Shown here in pieces: positions 33,593 to 43,882 of a stretch of 64,000 bases of DNA. The position numbers and the translations under genes were made by a program. How positions within the stretch are numbered: the stretch's first letter is position 1; every line of letters starts with the position of its first letter. Under the pieces are notes generated by a model. The model saw only the letters and a list, made by a program, of their open reading frames with translations. It did no database searches and had not been told where the DNA came from. The stretch lies in the NCBI GenBank assembly GCA_036346375.1, contig CM070511.1:10044001-10108000 (forward strand). Reading direction: 5' to 3'. The DNA is from Guadua angustifolia (Eukaryota > Streptophyta > Magnoliopsida > Poales > Poaceae).

Positions 33593-35037
33593 GAGCCGTA
33601 TGAAGGTTGGTGGAACATTGGGTAGGGTTCAGACATGAGAAAGAGAGAAAAAGGAAAATCTTAGAGGAAAAGGAAAAAAGACAAAAGATAAGATAGAGAG
33701 AGGAGGAAAAGAAAAATAGAAGAAAAAGAGAGAGATTTGTTGTTTAGCTATGTGCACATATATGTATATGAGAGGAGTGGGTGTTACATTCGTGATTTGT
33801 GTTGATATCAATGTTTGAAGGGTTGTCATGACCATGGAAAGGCGTGTGCCACAGTTTGGCCATCAGGGTGTGTTGATCGAGATTAGAGAGTTGTTGTTGT
33901 GTGGCTATCGGATCTAGTATCATTGCAAAAGTTGTGAGATTTGGTGTGGCTGATTTGGTGTGGCTTGAGTAGGTCAAAGGAAGGATGTGTGCGCATGATG
34001 TGTTACTGCATGCAGGAGGAGAAACGGAAGAAAAGGTGTATGGGTGTTGTGTTGTTGCTATAGAGGTGATGGTTGGCAAGTCATGGGTCTTAGAGGTTTC
34101 AAGGCACTGAAATAGGATGATGGTTGAGGAGGCATGGGATTGAGGTTTTAGGGAAAGTTAGATAGGCACTTAAACAGGGGAGAAGATTGCTTAAGATCTG
34201 GTTTTAGCAGGAGAGGTGCTAGGTGGCAAGCCTAAAGGTGATGTTGGACATGTGCTAATGGTGGTGTTGGTAGCAGGAGTAGAAGCTGATGGTAGCTTAG
34301 AGGCTATGGCTATGATTTTGGTGTCAGTGGTAGCTATCAAGATATAGGTGTTGGTGCTAGAGGCGGTGTTGGTGGAGATGTGCGGCAGATGTATTGGTAG
34401 AAGGCGTAGGTCAAGGTAGTCAAGGTATGTTAGGAGAGGTGGTGGAAATCGAGATGGTTAGGGTGTATTGGGAGAGGTGGTGGAGACCAGGGTGGCCGGT
34501 GCTAGAGGTGGTGGCAATGGATGCTAAGGCTCAAAGCATGTGGGTAGAGGTAGGGAAGACAAAGACTGCAGTTATGACAAAGAAGGCAAAGGACTTGATA
34601 TTAGTTGAGGCTACATTGGTGGTAGCCAAGGTGATGAATCAAGGTGGATACTATGATCAGTGTTGTAGGTGATGGTACTAGAAGGTTTTGTTCATGTGAT
34701 GGTGTTGGACATAGCGTGAGTGTTGTGAACCATAAGGATGACACAGTCTCTGAGGTCGTGTCAATCATGGCATCGGAGGCAAATTTAGTGTGGACGTATT
34801 GGTGGTGGTATTCGCTATAGTGTTGGTGATAGGGTTGGTAAAATATTATATTATAGTGAGGTATGCATAGGTAACATGATAGTCATGATTGTATTTCATG
34901 ACCATCTTGAACGAGAGTGTCGGAAAGTTAGTATAAGGGTCGAAGTAGTGTGGGTCTATAATCTAATAAGTAGTCGATTAACACTATAAAAAGGGTGAGG
35001 ATCCAATAGAACACACGGTATTGCATAAAATTCAACA
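33593..35037 (+). mobile_element. Probable old copia remnant, 3' part with short LTR-like end
   Basis: It contains a purine-rich tract (33634-33738), a glycine-codon-rich degenerate region (about 34200-34680) and a 120-bp LTR-like unit (34918-35037). The unit runs from TGTCGGAAAG to ATTCAACA, has an ACTATAAAAAG box and follows a purine-rich GAACGAGAG. It may be the far end of the element starting near 27071. No pol motifs were found. Confidence 0.35.
33634..33738 (+). repeat. GA-rich polypurine tract
   Basis: About 100 nt almost free of pyrimidines on the plus strand (AGAAAGAGAGAAAAAGG-type). It can be a simple repeat or a triplex-prone tract; no function is evident. Confidence 0.8.
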
Positions 35038-35937
35038 ACTATACAAGTAGTACGAGGAAACACCAAAACATAGCTATCAATATACACGCAACGGCAGTGT
35101 GTCATTGTGCCTAGCCAGTCCTACATATGACGCTATGTGCTTTGTAGTCTGCACATCAATTTGGACACTCTTAAATACACATCATACATTGGAAATCAGA
35201 TTATATAACTATACGGAAAATTTTGCTAATGCCACGAAAAAAGTACACAATTTCGGTTTTGTCACTAGTCTATTCATCGTTTCATTATTGTCACTAGTAT
35301 TTTTACTTCATCTTCCTTTTGACATTTTCATCAGCTAACAGGGGTTTGTTTGGACATTTTTACCTTCAGCCCTTCTTGCAAATATTATCTAATTTGGATG
35401 AAGTTTAAGCGTAATTATCAAAAATATTTTATTTGAATTCTACGTGCTTCAAAATATTATACATAATTTTTAAAAAAATTTAAGTATTTTTGCTATTTAT
35501 TTGAAGCCGATTGAATTTTTGTAATTAAATATAAATAGCAAAAAAATGGGAAAATTCTATAAAATTATGTATAATATTTTGAAGCATGTAGAATTCAAAT
35601 AAAATATTTAGTCCAATACATATGTGAACATTTTATGGATAAAATCAAATAAAGATGTGTCAAGTACCTCACTACAGTACTACCAATGCTTCGATGATTC
35701 AACAACAAAAGTTCCACCATACACCAAAAGAAACTCTACAAAATAAAAATATGTTAATTAGTGCACCATATAACATAAAAAATATATTCACATTCAAATA
35801 TTGAACTAGTGCTCACATACCACTAATGTTTTAATTATAGCTAATATGAGGTAAACTCATTTTTTAAGTCTTTATGCTTTGGAACCAACGTATAATGGTA
35901 ACATCATCAAGTGATTTAAATATCTCCCACTTGGCCC
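35038..35937. other. AT-rich stretch with hairpin, no gene
   Basis: Apart from the inverted repeat at 35422-35609 nothing was recognised. Confidence 0.4.
35422..35609. repeat. Near-perfect inverted repeat (hairpin)
   Basis: Arms 35422-35470 and 35561-35609 are each 49 nt and match at 48 of 49 positions (one G/A difference at TACGTGC/TACATGC). The 90-nt loop contains a further inverted phrase, TTTTTGCTATTTAT. The AT-rich composition resembles Tekay LTR ends. It could be a foldback element or an inverted LTR duplication; no target duplication was identified. Confidence 0.8.
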
Positions 35938-35942
35938 ACTAG

Positions 35943-38263
35943 TGTAATATCTTAGAAAGACTATAGATAATAATATTAATAAAAAGAAAAAAATAGTTTT
36001 TCTCCTTGTGGGCTAGGTGGCCAAGTAATGGGCCTGGAGGCCAAGGTTTTAGCCCAAGAGGGCAGGGCTAACCCTAGCCAACCCTCTCTCTCCCCTTTTC
36101 ATCCCCAAAGCCGCAGCCTTCCTGCTTCCTCCTTGCATTTGGTGCGCCACTCCCCTTGTGCTGCATCTTCCTCTCCATTGCAGCCACTTCGTCTCCTCAT
36201 TTATCTAGTGAGTGCCCTTGTTGTTCCTTCCTTTGTTGAGTTGCCCTTCCTCTTCCTTGTGCTACAACTGGCCATCCATCTTGAGATGTATTGCTGTTGT
36301 ACAATTTGTGGCAAGGCTCTTGGAGAACCAAAGGCAAGAGGTGGGATAGGTGGAGAAGTGAGGAATGCACGATTTGTGGGCCAAAGAAGTCATTACAGCT
36401 CTATCAAGTCTTTGGGTAAAAGGTATAGCCCTAGGCCTGACCATGGTGGTGTTGTCGCTGTGTTAGGGCCATGCTATGAAGTTTTCCCTGGTGGATGTGG
36501 ATCGTCGTGATTATGGGGATGTTTTTGTGGACGATTTAGCATTCAGGTAGTTTTGGATTCAATCTTCGGGTCGGGTTTCGGGGTACATATGGTCAACTCC
36601 ATAGGGCATGGAAGTTGTGAAAAATGTATATTTTTGTCTAAACTTTGAATAGAGCATAAGATCAAAAAATTTGGTTAAGGGTTTAAAAGTTATGACCTAT
36701 TGAAGATTGTTGTCTAGAATTTGATCCCTACTGGTAGCAGCTGTGGTAATCTGCAGATTAGGGCTATTTAGTGGCTGAATTAAATTATATGCTTGAAATT
36801 ATGAATTTTGCTATCCTTTGTGAAGACAGATCAATTTTTAAGGCTAAAATTGAGGGAATTGATAAATTAATTAAAAAAGATGGATACCTAGAAAATTGTG
36901 GGTAATCCTCTGTAGTTTCCACAAAGCATATTATTTTCCATGTTTGGGCTCTTGAGTTGGGGGTTATGATCTTTGGACCGTCAGGACAGTAAAGGGATGA
37001 GTTGTCCAGTGAGTGAGAAGGTTGAAAACGAGGTTGTGCGTAGGTGCATTGTCATTATTTTGATGTTTGTACTGCTAGTGCATGATGTTAAGATGGATAA
37101 ATATGTTCATTGTAGGAGGTGTGATTTCAGGAGTAGCCTCAACCTCACGCCACTCTATCCCTCGCGGGTAAAGAGGCAAATACATCATATGAAGATGATG
37201 GGATTATATGAACCAATATATATACATATATATGTATATACATATATATATACACATATTTGATAGCTTGCTGTCCTTGAATGACATCAATTATTTCCAT
37301 CGTATGCTCATGATATGTGTTGATTATGTTAATGATGGAGAGAATGTAACATAGTTTAACTCATGTCATATGCATATGTTCATTCATGATGGAAAAGGTG
37401 ACCCATGTGGGCCTTTTGTAACCCACTTGTGGTGGGCACGAAAAGACCTATTGTTGTAGGCCCCACCACGGGATGGAAGAAAATGAGAGGGTGCAACACC
37501 GACGGGTGTGCACTTAGCTATACCGGTATAAGCTATGAGATATGCATGTGAGCATAAAGCACGATGCATTTTATGAATGAATTGAAAGAAGTGATTTATA
37601 TAGATGAGTTCTCTTATATGTACGGATAACATGATATGATGAATTTTATTCAATGGTTATTTCAATTTGTTGTTATGGTTATATGATATACTTTGCTGAG
37701 TTTTGGACTCATGCTTGTTTGTTTAATATTTTAGGTACTTTGAGGCCAACATGCCAGGAAGGGGAGTTACACAGACACGTCAAATATCACTACTTTACCC
37801 TCATGATACTATTTAGCATTTTGAACATACTTATCTAATGAATAAATAGACAGACTCATTCCTGGAATAACTTAGTGGATGCAAACATGTAAGGATTTAA
37901 TCTGGTTGGTTAAGTTTTGTTTGTGGTTTGTTATTATATCTTGTGTATGTGCTTCATTTGGTGGCCTCGACAAGGGTAAGTATAAGGTAAGATTGTTTTC
38001 CAAACGCATATATTTTGGGCACTGCCAAGCGCAAGGTCTTGGGTGTTCTTGGGTGCGTGGATCCAAGTATAGTGTTGTTGATGTTGCTATCATTGCTATT
38101 GTTATCCTCATTGTCATTATCTATTGAAAAATACTTTGTGGTTGTTGTTTGGTATCTAGAAATGAATGTATGTTGTTGTTGAAACTTTAGCTTATATTGG
38201 TTAAATATATGTGTTAAGTCATAATATAGTGACATTTAGGGCATGTGGTGCTAGGGTGTTACA
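35943..38263 (+). repeat. Solo LTR of a Ty3-type element, 2321 bp
   Basis: It starts TGTAATATCTTAG and ends CTAGGGTGTTACA, giving a clear TGTAA.../...TTACA inverted terminus. It is flanked by ACTAG (35938-35942) and ACTAA (38264-38268), a 4 of 5 match. No PBS, coding sequence or second LTR was found beside it, so it is probably solo. It contains an AT-type microsatellite at 37216-37260. Confidence 0.65.
37216..37260. repeat. AT/AC microsatellite
   Basis: Alternating ATATATACATATATATG run inside the solo LTR. Confidence 0.8.
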
Positions 38264-38268
38264 ACTAA

Positions 38269-38547
38269 CCCTACGGGCCATGGCACCCTACTAGACTGGA
38301 CAGGTAGGACTTTAACCCTAGCTACCTCACTTCCAACAGTAAGGGTGGTGGCATCCATCGGCACGGGCACACGGGGAGCACAGCTGAAGTGGCTACTAGT
38401 GGCAACAAGCGCAGCAAAGCATGGCTGAGCAGTGACGAGCGTGGCAAAGCGCGTGGCAGACACAATGCGAGTGCTCTCGGTGGGTGCGATGGTGGGGACA
38501 ACACCCAACAGGAGCATGTAGCGACCAATGCAAGAAGACTGCGTAGG
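38269..38547. other. No gene seen
   Basis: Sequence between the solo LTR and the plastid insertion. It has chance ORFs on the minus strand only. Confidence 0.35.
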
Positions 38548-38766
38548 GAAGCACGCACCTCTAGTGTACCAGTTATCGTGCCTACTATAAACACTAGGTA
38601 GCCAAGTGCGAAGAGGATAACTGTTGAAAGCATACAAGTACGTACTAATCCTACCCCACGATGAGTGCTCTCTCCTCCAACATCCCTAGAGTCTCCGATA
38701 GCATAGTCGAGACAGCGAGGAGTTCTCCACCCATACAGGATGGAGCGACAAATGTATGGACATAGG
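38548..38766 (+). pseudogene. rrn23: Plastid 23S rRNA, 3' end
   Basis: CACGCACCTCT, GTACCAGTTATCGTGCC, GGTAGCCAAGTGCG, TGAAAGCAT and GATGAGTGCTCTC follow in the order of the last 220 nt of plastid 23S rRNA, with scattered transitions. The rest of rrn23 is absent. Confidence 0.85.
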
Positions 38767-38767
38767 A

Positions 38768-38862
38768 TAAGGTATTGATGAGACGAACCATTTAAATAGG
38801 TGTCAAGTGGAAATGCAGTGATGTATGTAGCTGAGGCATCCTAATGAACGAACGATTTGAAC
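38768..38862 (+). pseudogene. rrn4.5: Plastid 4.5S rRNA
   Basis: The conserved AGGTGTCAAGTGGAAATGCA and GATGTATGTAGCTGAGGCAT are readable. About 8 nt are missing after GAGACGAACCATTTA compared with the plastid gene. Confidence 0.9.
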
Positions 38863-39087
38863 CTTGTTCCTATATGACCTAGTCAAATTGATCAGGCACT
38901 TGCCATCTATCTTCATCGTTCAACTCTTTGATGAAAAGATGAAAAAACCAAAAAAAGCTATGCCCTTCCATCTCTTGGATAGATAGAGAGGGAGTGCATA
39001 GGCCTTTGGTGCCTTTTCCACTCAAGAATTGGGCTTCACAATTACTAGCCAATATTTCTCTCATGCCTTTCCTCATTCATGGTTCGA

Positions 39088-39208
39088 TATTCAAGTGTCC
39101 TAGGCGTAGAGGAACCATACCAATCCATCCCAAATTTGGTAGTTAAACACTATTGTAGTGACAATACTAAGGAGGAGGTCTGGCGACAAAATAGCTTGAT
39201 GACAAAAT
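39088..39208 (+). pseudogene. rrn5: Plastid 5S rRNA
   Basis: GTGTCCTAGGCGTAGAGGAA, CCAATCCATCCC, GGTAGTTAAAC and AATAGCTTGATG align end to end with plastid 5S rRNA (121 nt). The ORF-like minus-strand reading upstream (39076-38879) is only the rrn4.5-rrn5 spacer. Confidence 0.9.
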
Positions 39209-39392
39209 AATAAAAAGTTTAACACCTCTTATTTTAATTTTTCACTATTTTGAAATACGAAAAAGATCTAGATCCAAAATGCAAAGGTTGTCTTATTCAA
39301 AATCTCAATCATCACATCCCCTCTCTCCCACTTCATACATTTGAACGCACTGTTCTTATAGAAAGAAAGGCCCTTCCCCCATTGGAAGGTTG

Positions 39393-39466
39393 TGGATGAG
39401 GAGGGATTAGAACCCCCAACACCATGGTTCGTAGCCACATGCTCTAATCTTCTAAACTACAAGCCC
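39393..39466 (-). pseudogene. trnR-ACG: Plastid tRNA-Arg (anticodon ACG)
   Basis: On the minus strand GGGCTTGTAGTTTAGAAGAT begins the tRNA, with anticodon loop CTACGAA (anticodon ACG) and T-arm GGGGGTTCTAATCCC. C-to-T changes disrupt the D arm, the B box (TTCTAAT for TTCGAAT) and the acceptor stem. It faces opposite to rrn5. Confidence 0.85.
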
Positions 39467-40116
39467 ACCTCACGACTTACAGCATGTGAAGGCGACGGTG
39501 GGCCGACGTAGCCAAACGGTAGGGCAACTAGGCAGCAACACTACAGGCACCGATGCAGTATGGCTGGGCGACAGCGCTTCTAATGCCTGTGTGGCACGGC
39601 CAAATGTTATTAATATTTTTTTAAAAAATCCAATGAATAGAGACAACTAGAATCATAATTTTCCAAATTAGATTAAACGAGTAATCTAGACAATTAGAGA
39701 AACTAATTGGCATGATTAAAAACTTATTTAGACGTGATTAACTTACGTGCCACAAATTTATGTACGGCTTACACCATGGTTCGTAGCCACATGCTCTAAT
39801 CTTCTAAACTACAAGCCCAACTCACGACTTACAAAGATGTGAATGCGATTTGCAATGACGAGCTAAACGGTAGGGCAACCGGCAGAACACTACAGTACCG
39901 ATGCAAGATGGTTACGGCAATATTTAACTGCAGGCGTACGAATTAAATGTAATTAATATTTTTTTAAAAAAATCTGATGAACAGAGACAACTAGAATCAT
40001 AATTTTCCAAATTAGATTAAACGAGTAATCTAGCCAATTAGAGAAACTAATTTGCATGATTAAAAACTTATTTAGACGTGATTAACTTATGTGCCACGAA
40101 TTTATGTACGGCTTAC
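39419..40116. repeat. 350-bp tandem duplication including part of trnR-ACG
   Basis: Copy 1 is 39419-39770 and copy 2 is 39771-40116. Both start ACACCATGGTTCGTAGCCAC, inside the tRNA pseudogene, and end in TTTATGTACGGCTTACA. They differ by substitutions and small indels, many clustered in the GC-rich part (39480-39600 against 39835-39950). Confidence 0.85.
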
Positions 40117-40216
40117 AGTAGGTTTAATCATTTGATGCTAGTTGAACTTTGATGTAGTGTCGATTGATATAGGCAGATGATCTTGATAAACATCGTGGAG
40201 CTTCATGCTGATAACG

Positions 40217-40465
40217 TGTTATAAAACCATGATGACCATCGTAGATCAATCCACAATGCTCCAAGCAAATAGCCTAAATAATCACGAAGAACGCAACTTT
40301 TTTCTTTATTAGATTGATTCTTTTGTACAATGCTGTGCCATATTTATAGTAAGAATCTTTTAAAAATAGATTCTGGTTCAATATCTACGAAGAGATATAG
40401 AGATATAATCCAATCACATCTCAAAAATCTAAACAAGAGCTCAGTTATATACTCACATCTTAACA
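40217..40465 (-). repeat. Copia-type LTR, 249 bp, minus orientation
   Basis: On the plus strand it runs from TGTTATAAAACC to CATCTTAACA. A CTATAAATATGG box lies on the minus strand near 40357. The minus-strand sequence after its end, CACGTTATCAGCATGAAGC, matches the primer-site candidate of the element at 18901-21755. Only about 100 bp of possible internal sequence (40117-40216) remain. Confidence 0.55.
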
Positions 40466-41003
40466 GATACCACCTTTCAAGGAAAACACCCATCAACGTC
40501 AGAGAGTGCGCAAAACTGCGAGGGAGAATGTAGAGGCTATAGCAAACATTGGAAAACTACCGTACCGTACAAATGGCGATCAGTTTTGCACTATAGAGAA
40601 GCTACTGTAGTGATTCATCTGTGTTGTATGTCTTAAATCCAAAGGTTGAGAATCGCCGACGTCAGAGTATTGTCCCATCGCTGTAAGGAATAAATTAATC
40701 GGACATCTAGGAACTAGTTAAAGAAAGAATTCCTTGGGAATATATGTCATTATAGGTTCTTAAACTTTCACGAAACTACATCTACGAATAGAGGTGAGTG
40801 TCGTGCCAGCACGGATCCATCGGGCCACGTGTCTAAACTGTACCATGCCGCCACGTCCCAGCCAATCCACCTTGCCTTGCCAGCCTAGCTCGCCTTCGCT
40901 GAGCTCAGGTACGGCCCGTTTGTGCTTCGTGATGGCTTTATGCCGTGTTAGCTTAGGTCTAACCCATTTGTAGTATTGCGATGAGAGTAAAGGAGTCATA
41001 CAT
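40466..41003. other. No gene seen
   Basis: Unassigned sequence up to the old Tekay LTR. The five bases TACAT at 40999-41003 are the expected left duplication of that element. Confidence 0.35.
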
Positions 41004-42653
41004 TGTAACATCTCAACTTTTGTATTTCATGGATTTACTGTATATTTTATATTTTTATGAATTTTTTTGAATTAATTTAGATTATTTGGAATTTCATTGA
41101 ACAAGCTTTTTGTGAAAAGTATTTTAAATATTAGAAAATTTTAACTAAAGTTTTCTGGAAAATATTTTATTTTATTCTCAAATGACCTCACGTAACTGTA
41201 GCCATCGGATTCAGATTGTGTGCATGAGATTGTGCCATGCGTCGGCCGTCGAGTGCCGTTGCCTGGGAGGTGCTGCGCACAATCGCGCGCCACCGCATGT
41301 CACGTAGGTAACTGAGGCATCATAGATGGGGTCTACCCTCTACCGTGGATCAAGCTGTTTCCGTGGACCAGGTTTATGCGCTAGAGATGCGTGTCAACAT
41401 GTAATTGGTCCACGTATTCATTGACACCAATATGAAGTCATAAATAGAATTTTTCATAGAAAAATAATTCAATAAAAACCAAAATCCTCCGTGATGTTAG
41501 CAAGACGTCATAAATATGATTTTTTAGTAGAAAAGTAATTCAGTTAAATGAAATTTATTCCTTTTTTTTAATTTGATTTTTATAGAGGCCGTTCTCCCTC
41601 ATATGAACTCCGATGAGGTAATTCCAGTTTCTAAAAATTTGTAAAATTAACCTCTATGTAATGGTAAATTTTATTTAATTTGTAGAATTGAGTTTACTCT
41701 CTATTTTTTGTATTTATTAATTTATGTATTCATTACGCGTAGATGTTGAAGTACCCGAGGTGTTCATAAGTGAGAAGCCTACTCAAGAGCAAGGTCCAGA
41801 GCAAGATCAAGAACTTTTTGAAGGTAAATTATGTTTTGATCATGTTGAGTCTATATTTTAAAAGCTATATTGTTTTAAACTATTGCATGCTAATTCAATA
41901 TATAATTGTTTAAATTAAATTGTGATTAGTTATTCAACCTAATTGAACTTATATCTACCATGACATTTATATGTCATGATTCATTTGTCACCCTACTATG
42001 GTTCTTTACTAGTTGGTAACTATTAATTGCCAATATGTGATGGTTAAAACATGAATAGTTTGCTAAGCTATGCAATGACTTATTGATATCATTTTGTGTA
42101 TACAAAATTAATCTTACTTAATGAAATATGGAGCATCTTTATGGAAAAGGTGTGTCAAGTGTTGCCACACAATGTTGTTGATTTTGTTGATGCCACCTGG
42201 TGCATGGTAATCAACTAGTGTGGTAAAATGATTTAGACTGAGACAAGTAGCAAGAATTGTGAATTATGATGGGCCAATATGGCATTTGGATAGTCGCATT
42301 GTTATTTTGATACATGAAAGTTGATGGAGAAGAATCTACACTGGCTTACGAGGAGTACTAGAAGGAGACGATCAACTAGGGTGCAAAACTTGTCAGTTAT
42401 CTATGGCAAATTGAAGGGTTACTACAAATAATTTATTTTTACTGCAATTTATTTATTTCTTAGTTTAAGCCTTATGTGGCATATTTATGTAAGATTGACC
42501 TTAAGGTCATTCAACATGTTATATTTAAATAGATGAAGTCTTTATTTATGTTTCCCCAGTATATGATTGTGATATTCATCTATATTGAGACTATATAAAC
42601 TAACTTGATCCTTTACTAGTGTAGAATATGATTTGCATATTCGGGTCCTGATA
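41004..42653 (+). repeat. Old Tekay 5' LTR, 1650 bp
   Basis: It starts TGTAACATCTCAAC and ends CGGGTCCTGATA. It aligns at both ends with the 3' LTR and with the young element's LTRs, but lacks most of the promoter-side GC-rich middle, so it carries a large internal deletion. It has the 81-nt acidic exon candidate (41743-41823) and its partner (42321-42361). Confidence 0.8.
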
Positions 42654-42657
42654 GAGG

Positions 42658-42669
42658 TGCTGTCAGAGC
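42658..42669 (+). promoter_or_regulatory. Degenerate primer-binding site
   Basis: TGCTGTCAGAGC occupies the place of TGGTATCAGAGC (Met initiator tRNA), 4 nt after the LTR. Confidence 0.7.
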
Positions 42670-42859
42670 CATACTGTTCGTAGGTCTTGCCATAGCTAGA
42701 ATGGCCATTCTTAGGAGTGTCAAAACTATTTTCTAAAGTCAAAATTAACTTAAAAGATCAATAACTTCTTGACTTATCCCATCTTTCTTGCTTCCTACCT
42801 ATGCTGAATTTTCCATCTTTTTCTTGTTTTAAGTTGAGGTCTCATGAGAGTTGTCTTCT

Positions 42860-43520
42860 ACAAATATGGATGGAGAGTATCTATGGTGAGCGCAAAGGTG
42901 GATATGCCACTAAGTTTTGGAAGATGCTACAAGTACTGGGAGACTTTGATAGACCCATTTACAGAGATACCAATTGGGTGGTCAATGGTAAGGGACATGG
43001 AATGATATGTAAGGTCACAATGTATGCTCATGAGAAAACTATGGCGAGCCGTCCCATCCACATCATAGTGAGGGGTCTTCTTTTGAGGCGGGGATTCAGG
43101 AGTCCGCACTTCTTACACTTCGACGCATCGTCCAGGACTACGCCGATGAGTTGCAGCATACTATGTTCAGATATCACCCTTGCGAAGAAGCTAGCCGCGA
43201 CACCAGTACCAGAGTTAAGGAGAATGCCACTACTATTCATCTTGCTTAGTTCACTGTTGCTCAAGAGGACGTGATGAAGATCACTATTCAGGAACTAAAG
43301 AAGCCTATGAAGCCCTGGAAAAGGCCGATACAGATCTTCGCGAGTCCAGGATGATGGCAGCTAACAAGATCGCAGAGTTGGAGGAGGCTCTCTACCTCAA
43401 AGAAGAAGAAGCTGAGCTGGACCAAGAGGATGAGGAGTTATAGGAGGACCCCGAGGAGGTGGAGCACGAGTGGTAGGAGTCTGCATCTTCCAATGAGACT
43501 CCTTGTCATTAGAACCAGTT
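42860..43520 (+). pseudogene. Leader ORF upstream of gag (coiled-coil)
   Basis: Between PBS and gag a decayed frame reads about 42868-43060 (GKGHGMICKVTMYAHEK) and, after a frameshift, LRRIVQDYADELQHTMFRYH (about 43105-43165). An acidic helical stretch ADTDLRESRMMAANKIAELE follows (about 43327-43385), with EEEAELDQEDEEL after it. This is an additional protein not found in a simple gag-pol chromovirus. The young element has lost it and keeps a leader of only about 630 bp. No function is known to me. Confidence 0.55.
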
Positions 43521-43882
43521 TGCATCGATGCCACTACACCCACCGTACTATTCCCTAGGAGATCGTAGCTAGGATGGATTAGTGACCAAATGATGTCTCA
43601 GTCTAGTAGTAGTGACTCAAGTACTTGAGTCATTTTGGTTTAAGTTAGGTGTTGCTGTTTAGGCGCTAGAGATGTGTGCTTAGGTTAATAAGAGTTTTTG
43701 TGATTGCTAAGTGTGTAGTATGTGTTGCGTGGCCCTTAGACAATTGTGAGCAACCATACCAAATTATTAATAAAGGTCTTTAGATTTGGAGTTTGGATTT
43801 AAAATTTTTTCCCTGAATTAGTTTATTTATTACTTTTCTATACTTTTTCTCTCTTTTCTGTAAACCTTGGAATGATCAATAG

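Larger units (their letters stand above)
38548..39466. other. Nuclear plastid DNA insertion (NUPT), rRNA operon end
   Basis: The stretch reproduces, in plastid order, the 3' end of rrn23, rrn4.5, the rrn4.5-rrn5 spacer, rrn5 and a tRNA-Arg(ACG). Differences from the remembered plastid sequences are mostly C-to-T and G-to-A, the usual decay of methylated nuclear copies. Short deletions also occur. It is a nuclear fossil, not a functional rRNA locus. Confidence 0.9.

Noticed and set aside
36028..36510. 160-codon plus-strand ORF
   Set aside because: It lies within the solo LTR 35943-38263 downstream of its start and shows no known domain; probably chance.
38879..39076. 65-codon minus-strand ORF
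   Set aside because: It lies in the plastid rrn4.5-rrn5 spacer and has no protein homology.
39088..39208. 5S rRNA match as part of a Cassandra TRIM element
   Set aside because: The sequence is plastid-type 5S with rrn4.5 and trnR beside it, not the nuclear-type 5S carried by Cassandra LTRs.
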